A DNA stretch of 64,000 bases from assembly GCA_035303945.1 (NCBI GenBank), contig DATGQZ010000007.1, forward strand, positions 174,966 through 238,965, written 5' to 3'. Shown piece after piece: positions 34,788 through 42,553 of the stretch; the first letter of the stretch is position 1, and every line of letters begins with the position of its first letter. The translations under genes were made by a program, and so were the position numbers. Origin of the DNA: DATGMS01 sp035303945 (GTDB lineage Bacteria > Bacteroidota > Bacteroidia > Cytophagales > Cyclobacteriaceae). Under the pieces are notes generated by a model. The model ran no database searches and had not been told where the DNA came from. It saw only the letters and a list, made by a program, of their open reading frames with translations.

Positions 34788-36713
34788 ATGTTATCAATCA
34801 ACAATCTTTCCTACTACATCGGGGGCAGACCTCTTTATGAAAATGCCTCTCTCCATATCAAGCCCAAAGACAAAATTGGTCTGGTGGGCCAAAACGGTAC
34901 GGGCAAATCTACCTTATTGAAACTAATTGCGGGGGAATACCAACCCAGCAGCGGAGAAATACAAAAAGCCAAGGATTGCACCATTGGCTTCCTGAATCAA
35001 GATCTACTGTCTTATCTGTCTGACGACAGTATTTTAGACGTTGCCTTAGAGGCTTTTCAAGAGACACTTCAGCTTCAAAATCAAATTGATGTGATTCTGA
35101 AGCAAATGGAAACCGACTATTCGGACGAAATTCTTCATCGGCTGTCCGATCTACAGGAAAAATTTGAAGCGAATGAAGGTTATACTATAAAGGCAAAAGC
35201 AGAAGAAGTCCTAGAAGGTATCGGCTTTTCTACCGCTGATCTCTCGCGCCCTCTTCGGACTTTTTCCGGTGGATGGAGAATGCGGGTAATGCTCGCCAAG
35301 CTATTGTTGGAGAAGCCATCGCTGTTAATGCTTGATGAGCCTACAAACCACCTTGATTTGCCTTCCATACAATGGGTCGAAAATTACCTGAAGACCTACG
35401 AGGGGGCTGTAATTGTAGTCTCTCACGACCAGGATTTCCTTGACAACTGTATAGAGACAACAGTCGAGGTAGCGCAACAAAGCCTTACCTCTTATGCGGG
35501 AAACTATTCTTTCTACAAAAGAGAGAAAAAAGAAAGGATGGAAATCCAGCAAAATGCCTATGAAAACCAACAGCAGATGATCAAGCAAACGGAACGTTTC
35601 ATCGAACGTTTTCGTGCCAAGGCTTCCAAATCTAACCAGGTTCAATCCAGGGTAAAGGCACTGGAGAGGATGGAAAGAATTAATGAAGTTGTAGATGACA
35701 ACCTCTCGGTCAACTTCAAGTTCAAATTTTCGAGGCCTTCGGGGAGAGATGTGGTGTTGTTGGAAAATGTTTCCAAAGCATATGGTGATAACATCATTTT
35801 GCGAGATACATCTGCGCGAATTGAAAGAGGCGACAAGATTGCCTTAATCGGTGCCAATGGTAAGGGTAAATCCACTTTGCTTCGCATTATTGATGGAACA
35901 GAGCCTATCGAAGGAAAAAGGGAATTTGGGCACAACGTGATCAAATCTTTTTTTGCACAACATCAGTTGGAGGCACTGAATATCAACAATGAAATAATTC
36001 AGGAAATGCTTCAAGCCGGCAGCGACAAGACTGAAATGGAACTTCGTGCTGTATTGGGCTGCTTCTTGTTTGGAGGTGACGATGTCTTCAAAAAAATCAA
36101 GGTGCTTTCCGGAGGAGAAAAATCCAGGGTAGCACTCGCAAAAACGCTTATATCTGAAGCGAATTTCCTGCTACTTGATGAACCTACCAACCACTTGGAC
36201 ATACAGTCTGTCAATATCCTGATCCAAGCTTTGCAGCAATATGAGGGCACCTTTATTACCGTATCGCACGATCGTCATTTTATTAGAGGGGTAGCCAATA
36301 AAATCTGGTATATAGAAAACCACGAGATCAAAGAATACCCTGGCACCTACGAAGAATATGTTTTTTGGCGATCAAAGCAGGATGAAAAGGTTGCTGAACC
36401 AAAATCCGCTAAAAAAGAAAAAGTGGCACCGGCGGTGTCAGACAAAAATTCATCTGAACAAAGCCAAGCCCGTCGCGACTTGAAGAAGAAGGAAAAAGAT
36501 TTGGCAGAACTGGAAGGTCAAATAATGGATTTAGAAGAGCAAAAAATCAAGCTGGAAGCTAAAATGGCTGACCCGGCAGTATATGAAGATGATCAAAAGA
36601 CCATGGAAATAAATACAGCATATACTAAGCTAAAAGACAAGATCAAACAATTAAATCAGGATTGGGAAAAGCTAGCCGAGGAGATAGAATCGCTACAGGA
36701 AATCATCAGCTAA
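34788..36713 (+). CDS. ABC-F family ATPase (Uup/YheS type)
   Basis: A 641-residue soluble protein with two ABC domains and no membrane segment. Walker A motifs are VGQNGTGKSTLLKLI and IGANGKGKSTLLRII, signatures are FSGGWRMRVMLAK and LSGGEKSRVALAK, and both Walker B end in LLLDEPTNHLD or LMLDEPTNHLD. A basic linker of about 80 residues joins the domains, and a coiled-coil tail covers about residues 545-641. ABC-F proteins act on the ribosome, or in the Uup branch on DNA. The ATG at 34788 is chosen over a TTG five codons earlier because the promoter element covers that TTG. Confidence 0.93.
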   Translation: MLSINNLSYYIGGRPLYENASLHIKPKDKIGLVGQNGTGKSTLLKLIAGEYQPSSGEIQKAKDCTIGFLNQDLLSYLSDDSILDVALEAFQETLQLQNQIDVILKQMETDYSDEILHRLSDLQEKFEANEGYTIKAKAEEVLEGIGFSTADLSRPLRTFSGGWRMRVMLAKLLLEKPSLLMLDEPTNHLDLPSIQWVENYLKTYEGAVIVVSHDQDFLDNCIETTVEVAQQSLTSYAGNYSFYKREKKERMEIQQNAYENQQQMIKQTERFIERFRAKASKSNQVQSRVKALERMERINEVVDDNLSVNFKFKFSRPSGRDVVLLENVSKAYGDNIILRDTSARIERGDKIALIGANGKGKSTLLRIIDGTEPIEGKREFGHNVIKSFFAQHQLEALNINNEIIQEMLQAGSDKTEMELRAVLGCFLFGGDDVFKKIKVLSGGEKSRVALAKTLISEANFLLLDEPTNHLDIQSVNILIQALQQYEGTFITVSHDRHFIRGVANKIWYIENHEIKEYPGTYEEYVFWRSKQDEKVAEPKSAKKEKVAPAVSDKNSSEQSQARRDLKKKEKDLAELEGQIMDLEEQKIKLEAKMADPAVYEDDQKTMEINTAYTKLKDKIKQLNQDWEKLAEEIESLQEIIS

Positions 36714-36764
36714 AGCAAGCTGGGGGGGGAAGCTAAAGGCTTTAATTTTACAAAAAGAAAAAAT

Positions 36765-38039
36765 ATGAAAAATACGCTGAGGACGTGGTTGACAATTACT
36801 CTTTGTTGTACGGTTATCACAGCTTTTTCGCAGTCTGTTTTGCAAGATGAAGTCATGGAAGAAAACATTCAGACGGTGAGATTATATTCGAAAACCGAAG
36901 ATTTTTCGAGCCAAATGAGTTCTCCAACCATTTCCCTCAATGCTTCAAATCCATTATGGCTGGAATTTGATGACATTGCTTACGAACCTGACAGGTATTC
37001 GGCGGCTATCATCCACTGCAATGCTGATTGGACTCCTTCGGGTTTAAAGCCTACAGATTATCTCAGCCAATACAATGAGTTCAATGTAGACAGTTATGAC
37101 TATTCGATTGGTACACGTATTCCATATATACATTTTACATTTAAAGTTCCCGCAGTCACTAAATCAGGCAACTATGTGTTGAAAGTGTATCGAGGGAGGC
37201 AGCAGGATGAGGTGATCCTTACCAAGCGCTTTATGGTTTATGACAACCAAGTGAAATTAGGTGCTAAGATAGTTCCATCCAGTAAGACACGGGATCGGCG
37301 AACTGCACAGCAGCTTGACTTCAGCATAAATTACACGGACAGAGAGCTAGCTGATCCCGTCAATAATGTAAAAGTCGTTATCCGTCAAAACCAACGATGG
37401 GACAATGCCATTACCGGCTTAAAGCCTTCCTTTATCCGTACTGAGCGCTCCCTCTTGGAATACCAATTATTTGATGGCAGCAATACCTTTTCAGCTGGCA
37501 ACGAATTTAGATTTGTTGATCTACGCTACACCCGTACGCGGGGCCAAAATGTAGCTTCGGTTAAAATAGAAGAAGATGCTGTCTTTGCAGAAACTACCTT
37601 AGATCAGTCCAGATCCGGTAAAGCCTACTTGGAATACCTTGATTTAAATGGACAGTACGGGGTGTCTACTTATGACAAAAACAATCATGATCTGGAAAGT
37701 GAATATGTTCTCGTCACCTTCAACTATAAAAGTGATCCGCTGCCCCAACCTCCTTATGTATTGGGAACGCTCAGCAACTGGGGCAAAAACCCAGCGTCAC
37801 AGATGGCTTATGATGACAAAATGAAAGCGTACAGAGCAACCTTATTGTTGAAGCAAGGATGGTACGATTACCAATATGGTATAAAAACAGATAACGGCTT
37901 TGCGATGGAGAATTTTGAAGGCGAGCATTTTCAAACAGAAAATGAATATGAAATACTCGTGTATTACCGCGAAATGGGATCTCGATATGATGAACTCATT
38001 GGCTACACGGTCCTCAATCCCAACAAGCGCCGCTTTTAA
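36765..38039 (+). CDS. Type IX secretion plug-family protein (DUF5103)
   Basis: A 424-residue protein with a signal peptide (ITLCCTVITAFSQ). The DUF5103 family includes the plug found on the SprA translocon of the type IX secretion system, where it closes the periplasmic end. Segments are NPLWLEFDDIAYEPDRYSA, HCNADWTPSGLKPTDYL, IGTRIPYIHFTF and the C-terminal region with GTLSNWGKNPASQ. It likely acts at the periplasmic face of the outer membrane. No other T9SS gene is nearby, as is usual for this system. A run of eight G precedes the gene. Confidence 0.85.
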   Translation: MKNTLRTWLTITLCCTVITAFSQSVLQDEVMEENIQTVRLYSKTEDFSSQMSSPTISLNASNPLWLEFDDIAYEPDRYSAAIIHCNADWTPSGLKPTDYLSQYNEFNVDSYDYSIGTRIPYIHFTFKVPAVTKSGNYVLKVYRGRQQDEVILTKRFMVYDNQVKLGAKIVPSSKTRDRRTAQQLDFSINYTDRELADPVNNVKVVIRQNQRWDNAITGLKPSFIRTERSLLEYQLFDGSNTFSAGNEFRFVDLRYTRTRGQNVASVKIEEDAVFAETTLDQSRSGKAYLEYLDLNGQYGVSTYDKNNHDLESEYVLVTFNYKSDPLPQPPYVLGTLSNWGKNPASQMAYDDKMKAYRATLLLKQGWYDYQYGIKTDNGFAMENFEGEHFQTENEYEILVYYREMGSRYDELIGYTVLNPNKRRF

Positions 38040-38041
38040 TT

Positions 38042-38075
38042 AGGAAAGGTTCGATCTGCAGAACGAACCTTTCCT
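38042..38075. terminator. Hairpin between convergent T9SS-plug and Cas6 genes
   Basis: A perfect 12-bp inverted repeat (AGGAAAGGTTCG at 38042-38053 with CGAACCTTTCCT at 38064-38075) lies between two convergent stops. The loop ATCTGCAGAA holds a smaller palindrome. The flanks are T/A-rich but lack a clean T-run, so termination is probable by position rather than proven. Confidence 0.6.
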
Positions 38076-38100
38076 TACCCTTACATAAATATCAATTATT

Positions 38101-38976
38101 TTATTCGCTCTCCGCATCACTATCGCTCAACGGAGGTTGCTGCTCGTCTTGCTGCTGGGATCGGTAAGGAACAAATCCCTCCCTTTTAAATTTGTAGGGT
38201 TCTGTTCTTTGGCTGGGAACATTATTTGCTAAGTCGAGCATTCCGAAGCCTTTGTGGGTAAAGGCCCCCAAACCACAGCGAAATACAAAGTCTTGAACCT
38301 CTGGCGCGGCATATAGGGTAAAAGGGAGAGTATATCCTCTTACCTCGTATTTTACGTCCATGTCATACACCGAATAGATCCGCGCGAATTTCTTCTGCTG
38401 ATCCCGCAGCTTATTGACATAGTTCATGTCAGGAACCACCTGAAATTTGTAAAAGGATTCCATTTGTTCTTGGCTGTACCAACCTGACTTTTCCATACGG
38501 GTCAAGGTAGATTCATACAGCAAATCAGAAAACTCATCGGTATCCGGATTGATAAAGCGCTTACCTGCTTCATCATCAAAGGTCGGCGTGATCAACACAA
38601 GTGGCGAAATACAGACAAACTTGTTGGCTGTATCCAATTCTGGTTCAATTTCCTGCTCGGTGTATTCTGGAGCGATGATGAGGTTTCCTAACTCAATTTT
38701 CGGGGTTTTAAACACTTGCTCAAGCAGGTAATCAATAAATTCTTCATTGGGTGATGAAAGCACGAGGGTGACTAAGCTTGAGTAATAATGAAGCCCGCTT
38801 CTACTCACTTTGGTCTGTCCTTTCAGACCAGAGAAGTTGAAGTAATTGTAGTTAAAAAACTCTTCACGCCCACCTTTAACGATCAGGCCTTTGAGAAACT
38901 GTGCCAGAATGTACTGGTGGTGAAAGGGTAAATAAGCACCTTTGTTCTTCAAGGAAAATATTAATCTTATTCTCAC
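38101..38976 (-). CDS. Cas6-family CRISPR endoribonuclease, solitary
   Basis: A 291-residue protein with Cas6 hallmarks: an N-terminal RRM-like start (MRIRLIFSLKNKGAYLPFHH), the segment FNYNYFNFSGLKGQTKV like the Cas6 ...FTFS strand, the middle FVCISPLVLITP strand, and the C-terminal Gly-rich loop CGLGAFTHKGFGMLDLAN. Cas6 proteins cut CRISPR precursor RNA at repeats. No other cas gene and no repeat array is visible in the 64-kb window, so this may be an orphan with another RNA target or act in trans. The His of archaeal Cas6 active sites has no obvious counterpart; His19 and His20 are candidates. The tail (about 25 residues) is low-complexity, rich in Gln, Ser, Asp and Glu. Confidence 0.8.
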   Translation of the reverse strand: MRIRLIFSLKNKGAYLPFHHQYILAQFLKGLIVKGGREEFFNYNYFNFSGLKGQTKVSRSGLHYYSSLVTLVLSSPNEEFIDYLLEQVFKTPKIELGNLIIAPEYTEQEIEPELDTANKFVCISPLVLITPTFDDEAGKRFINPDTDEFSDLLYESTLTRMEKSGWYSQEQMESFYKFQVVPDMNYVNKLRDQQKKFARIYSVYDMDVKYEVRGYTLPFTLYAAPEVQDFVFRCGLGAFTHKGFGMLDLANNVPSQRTEPYKFKREGFVPYRSQQQDEQQPPLSDSDAESE

Positions 38977-39079
38977 GACATTAAAAATGAAAAGTTAACA
39001 ATTATTAAAGTAATAGGAACAATCAACCTGTTTAACAGCAGTAGGTCAAGACAAAATTACAAATTAAATTTTAGAAACA

Positions 39080-40177
39080 TTATACATTGAATCTAAAATG
39101 CATGATATCACCGTCTTGAACTACATATTCTTTACCTTCAATTGCAATTTTCCCGTTGTCACGGCAGGCAGCTTCAGTCTTATATTGCTGGTAGTCCTCA
39201 AGCTTGATGACCTCAGCTTTAATAAAACCTTTTTCAAAATCAGAGTGTATCACACCGGCTGCCGCAGGCGCCTTCCACCCTTTTTGGATAGTCCAGGCTC
39301 TAACTTCCTGTACACCCGCTGTAAAATAGGTGATTAAGTTCAAAAGTTTATACGCAGCGGCTATCAATTTGTTCAGTCCGCTTTCTTCCAATCCATACTC
39401 CTCTAGGAACATCTGCTTTTCTTCCTTATCCTCAAACTCAGCAATCTGAGCTTCAATGGCGGCGCATAAAACAATAACCTCAGCATGCTCCTCTCGGGCT
39501 TTTTCCTTCAACTTCTCCACATGTTGATTCCCGGTGAGTATACTTTTTTCATCCACATTGGCTACGTACAGCACGGGCTTGATCGTCAGCAAATGTAAAT
39601 CCTTAACAGCCTCAAGATCTTCCTTTTCAACTTCAATTGATCGGGCATTCTTGCCGCTTTGAAGCGCCTCTTTGAAGGTCTTTAAGATCTCAAGCTCCTT
39701 TTTGGCTTTGGCATCACCTGCTTTTGCAATCTTTTCGACCTTTATGATTTTCTTGTCGATTGATTCCAAATCTTTTAGCTGAAGTTCTTCGTCAATGACC
39801 TCTTTGTCAAACAAGGGATCTACACTTCCTGCTACGTGGACGATGTTATCATCTTCAAAACAGCGAATGACATGCACAATAGCATCCACCTCTCGGATAT
39901 TAGCCAAAAATTTATTGCCTAAACCTTCCCCTTTACTAGCTCCTTTTACCAATCCAGCTATGTCCACAAATTCAATAACTGTGGGAAGTATCCTTTGAGG
40001 ATTTACCAACTCTGCCAAAATTTCCAAACGGTGATCAGGCACGGTAACTACGCCCACGTTTGGTTCTATTGTACAAAATGGGTAATTCGCTGCCTCTGCC
40101 TTGGCGCTTGATATTGCGTTAAATAAAGTTGATTTCCCTACGTTGGGCAGCCCAACAATCCCACATTGTAATGCCAT
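39080..40177 (-). CDS. ychF: YchF/OLA1-family redox-regulated ATPase
   Basis: A 365-residue P-loop protein of the Obg-related family, thought to act at the ribosome and in oxidative stress. The G1 loop is GIVGLPNVGKSTLFNAI. The G4-type segment is LYVANVDEKS, giving ATP rather than GTP preference. The C-terminal TGS domain covers about residues 275-360 (NLITYFTAGVQEVRAW and HSDFEKGFIKAEVI). A structured intergenic region precedes it on the same strand. Confidence 0.95.
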   Translation of the reverse strand: MALQCGIVGLPNVGKSTLFNAISSAKAEAANYPFCTIEPNVGVVTVPDHRLEILAELVNPQRILPTVIEFVDIAGLVKGASKGEGLGNKFLANIREVDAIVHVIRCFEDDNIVHVAGSVDPLFDKEVIDEELQLKDLESIDKKIIKVEKIAKAGDAKAKKELEILKTFKEALQSGKNARSIEVEKEDLEAVKDLHLLTIKPVLYVANVDEKSILTGNQHVEKLKEKAREEHAEVIVLCAAIEAQIAEFEDKEEKQMFLEEYGLEESGLNKLIAAAYKLLNLITYFTAGVQEVRAWTIQKGWKAPAAAGVIHSDFEKGFIKAEVIKLEDYQQYKTEAACRDNGKIAIEGKEYVVQDGDIMHFRFNV

Positions 40178-40262
40178 GGAATACGATTTTTAATAATAAT
40201 AAATTATGAATAATAGGAGGAGCTTATGTTCAACCTACAAAGGTTATCGGGTGCGTAAAACT

Positions 40263-40395
40263 CCTGTATAGCAACATCCTGTTTAAACACAGGACAGGTG
40301 CCGATGAGTTCGAACTGTTAAAAAGGAAAAGGTGTATCCCTACCTGTCTAGACGGCAGGGTTAAACCGACCATCCAACAATTATGATACACCTTT
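40263..40395. other. Structured intergenic region between PUR-protein and ychF genes
   Basis: Several inverted repeats are packed into 133 bases. An 11-bp perfect stem (AAAGGTGTATC at 40328-40338, GATACACCTTT at 40385-40395) encloses a CCTACC/GGCAGG hairpin whose loop holds the palindrome GTCTAGAC. Beside it lie nested CCTGT/ACAGG stems: 40263-40267 with 40294-40298, and 40277-40282 (TCCTGT) with 40289-40294. The flanking genes are both on the minus strand, so this could be a terminator-leader region, a small RNA or a mobile palindromic repeat. I recognise no known RNA family. Confidence 0.5.
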
Positions 40396-40413
40396 ACTGG
40401 ATATTCCTGTGGG

Positions 40414-40755
40414 TTACTCCCACTTCAAATCATCTCCAAACTGACCGGTAGACTCAGATTTTTCAGTTTCTATTTCAAATTGTGAAAAATCAAAATCAGC
40501 CATTAAATCATTCTTAACATGGTCGACCGCTTCCTGAAGGGCTTCCATAAACTTAGCGAAGTCTTCCTTGTACAAGAAAATTTTGTGTTTTTCGTAAAGA
40601 AAACCATCATCCTTGACTTTCCTTTTGCTTTCGGTAATCGTCAGGTAAAAGTCATTCGATCGAGTAGCCTTCACATCAAAAAAATATGTCCTTTTCCCCG
40701 CCTTTACCTTTTTAGAGAAAATCTCTTCTCTATCATTTTCATAATTTCCTTCCAC
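40414..40755 (-). CDS. PUR-family nucleic-acid-binding protein (DUF3276)
   Basis: A 113-residue protein with one PUR repeat, related to eukaryotic Pur-alpha and to Borrelia BpuR. The repeat lies in IFSKKVKAGKRTYFFDVKAT and FYLTITESKRK, with the aromatic FLYEKHKIFLYKEDFAKF. The C-terminal 30 residues are acidic (FDFSQFEIETEKSES). It probably binds single-stranded RNA or DNA in the cytosol. The target is unknown. Confidence 0.88.
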   Translation of the reverse strand: MEGNYENDREEIFSKKVKAGKRTYFFDVKATRSNDFYLTITESKRKVKDDGFLYEKHKIFLYKEDFAKFMEALQEAVDHVKNDLMADFDFSQFEIETEKSESTGQFGDDLKWE

Positions 40756-40913
40756 TGTCGAGTTTTTTTAGTTCCTTTTTAAGAAATAATTTGTCGGCAA
40801 GATAATTCAATTACTCAATTATTTATAAAGCATAGGCAATTTTTTTGAAAGAATTCGATGAATAAGCCCCTTTTTTAAGAAGATCGAATTCTAGCGCAAG
40901 TTTAGCATCAGCC

Positions 40914-41261
40914 TTACTCTCCATGTAAAAACTGCTTCTTGGCCAGCAGTTCCTCCTCCGTCTCTCTATGATCAGGATCATCTACGCAGCAATCTACCGG
41001 ACACACCGCCGCACATTGAGGCTCTTCATGAAAGCCCGTACATTCTGTGCATTTGTCTGAAACAATATAATAGAATTCGTCAGAAAGCGGCTCCTGCTTT
41101 TCATTTCCATCAACCACGGTGCCGTCAGCAAGTGTTACCTCCTTTAAATTAGTACCTCCGCCCCAGGTCCATTCTATGCCACCCTCATAAATTGCAGTAT
41201 TCGGGCATTCTGGTTCGCATGCACCACAGTTGATGCATTCATCGGTTATCATTATAGCCAT
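40914..41261 (-). CDS. 4Fe-4S dicluster ferredoxin
   Basis: A 115-residue electron carrier with two cysteine sets. The first is CINCGACEPECP, and the second is CTECTGFHEEPQCAAVCP with a long insert between its second and third Cys. The layout (first motif, long middle loop, second motif, then acidic tail) is the YfhL/Allochromatium-type 2[4Fe-4S] ferredoxin. The start is the ATG at 41261; another lies three codons on. It is divergent from the LuxC-like reductase 230 bases away, and the two may share a control region. Confidence 0.92.
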   Translation of the reverse strand: MAIMITDECINCGACEPECPNTAIYEGGIEWTWGGGTNLKEVTLADGTVVDGNEKQEPLSDEFYYIVSDKCTECTGFHEEPQCAAVCPVDCCVDDPDHRETEEELLAKKQFLHGE

Positions 41262-41440
41262 ACGATGTCATTTAATTAAATTCAAAATTAGTAACCAATC
41301 GACAATCTAACAAGGAAATCAAGGTGCCAGTTGCTTTATGGGTAAACAAATGTTGTCAAAACAACTAAATCAAAATCATTCTAAATAATTCCTCTCCATA
41401 AACGCTACAAATGCCGCGCTAGAAGTTAAACAATCGTGAT

Positions 41441-41471
41441 TTCGGTTTTCCAGCTGCAAGCCATATCTTTG
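41441..41471 (+). promoter_or_regulatory. Promoter of the LuxC-like reductase gene
   Basis: The -7 element TATCTTTG at 41464-41471 matches TAnnTTTG. A -33 candidate TTCG lies at 41441-41444 with a 19-base spacer. The gene starts 20 bases downstream at 41492. It lies in the divergent region shared with the ferredoxin gene. Confidence 0.55.
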
Positions 41472-41491
41472 TGGAGAAATAATTTTCAAAC

Positions 41492-42505
41492 ATGACCCTT
41501 CAAGAACGTCTCGGGGCCCTCATCCAGCTCGGCAAAAAAATCAACAGTTTAACAGCAGAAGAATTTGCCGTTCTGGCCGAACGGGTGAAACGCAACAACA
41601 ACTGGTTTACTCCAGAACAAACCCGGTTTGCGCTACAAAATATCGAAGCTTTTTTAGAAGAAAAATCATTGATCAGGTGGCTGGAGCCTTATGATATACC
41701 TGATGGTGCGCAACCGAAATCAGTTGGTCTGTTGATGGCCGGAAATATACCAGCTGTTGGTTTCCATGACCTGTTGTGCATTTTGGTCAGTGGGCATAAA
41801 GCGTACGCCAAATTGAGCTCGACCGATCAAGTGCTCATTACCTGGCTGACCGAAGAGCTGAAAGCAATCGAGCCAAGATTTAAGGCAAATATATTTTTTG
41901 AGGACATGCTCAAAGGTAAAGACGCATACATTGCCACCGGAAGCGACAATTCTTCGAGATATTTTGAATACTATTTTGGTCGCTATCCAAGCATCATTAG
42001 GAAAAATAGAACTTCAGTAGCCATATTAACGGGTGAAGAATGTCCGGACGAATACAAAGCGCTGGGTCATGATATCTTTCAGTACTTTGGGCTAGGCTGC
42101 AGGAACGTATCCAAATTATATGTAAAAGATGAAAAACAGCTGGAGAGCTTTCTCGATGCGATAGGCGGTTTCCACTTTTTGACCAGCCACCACAAATACC
42201 TCAACAACTACGAATACAATAAGGCAATTTATCTGGTCAATGGTGACCAACATCTTGACAACGGCTTTTTGCTTGTAAAGGAAAGCGATCAACTGGTTTC
42301 CCCTATTGCTGTTGTTTATTACGAAGTATTTTCCGACAACAACGACCTGGGTCGAAAGCTACAAGCAATTAATGACAAAATCCAGTGTATAGTAAGTAGA
42401 AATGGCTGGTACCCTGGCAGTGTTGCATTTGGACAGGCCCAGTGCCCCATACTTTCAGATTATGCGGACCACGTAGACACCCTACAATTTCTAATCGGAC
42501 TGTAA
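41492..42505 (+). CDS. LuxC-like acyl-CoA reductase
   Basis: A 337-residue protein with an aldehyde-dehydrogenase-like fold of the LuxC family, which reduces acyl-CoA or acyl thioesters to aldehydes. The likely catalytic Cys is in YFGLGCRNVSKLYV. The nucleotide-binding segments are LLMAGNIPAVGFHDLLCIL and AYIATGSDNSSRYFEYYF. In this setting there are no luciferase genes, so a role in lipid, wax or aldehyde metabolism is more likely. It is divergent from the ferredoxin gene. The electron donor (NADPH or ferredoxin) cannot be read from the sequence. Confidence 0.85.
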   Translation: MTLQERLGALIQLGKKINSLTAEEFAVLAERVKRNNNWFTPEQTRFALQNIEAFLEEKSLIRWLEPYDIPDGAQPKSVGLLMAGNIPAVGFHDLLCILVSGHKAYAKLSSTDQVLITWLTEELKAIEPRFKANIFFEDMLKGKDAYIATGSDNSSRYFEYYFGRYPSIIRKNRTSVAILTGEECPDEYKALGHDIFQYFGLGCRNVSKLYVKDEKQLESFLDAIGGFHFLTSHHKYLNNYEYNKAIYLVNGDQHLDNGFLLVKESDQLVSPIAVVYYEVFSDNNDLGRKLQAINDKIQCIVSRNGWYPGSVAFGQAQCPILSDYADHVDTLQFLIGL

Positions 42506-42516
42506 CCAACGTGTTG

Positions 42517-42553
42517 AATGACAATTATGCGTTCTACCTCATCAATTGTCATT
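42517..42553. terminator. Inverted repeat between convergent reductase and kinase genes
   Basis: A perfect 10-bp inverted repeat (AATGACAATT at 42517-42526, AATTGTCATT at 42544-42553) lies between two convergent stops. Its right arm covers the last codons of the histidine kinase. The loop is 17 bases and no T-run follows, so terminator function is only suggested by position. Confidence 0.35.
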
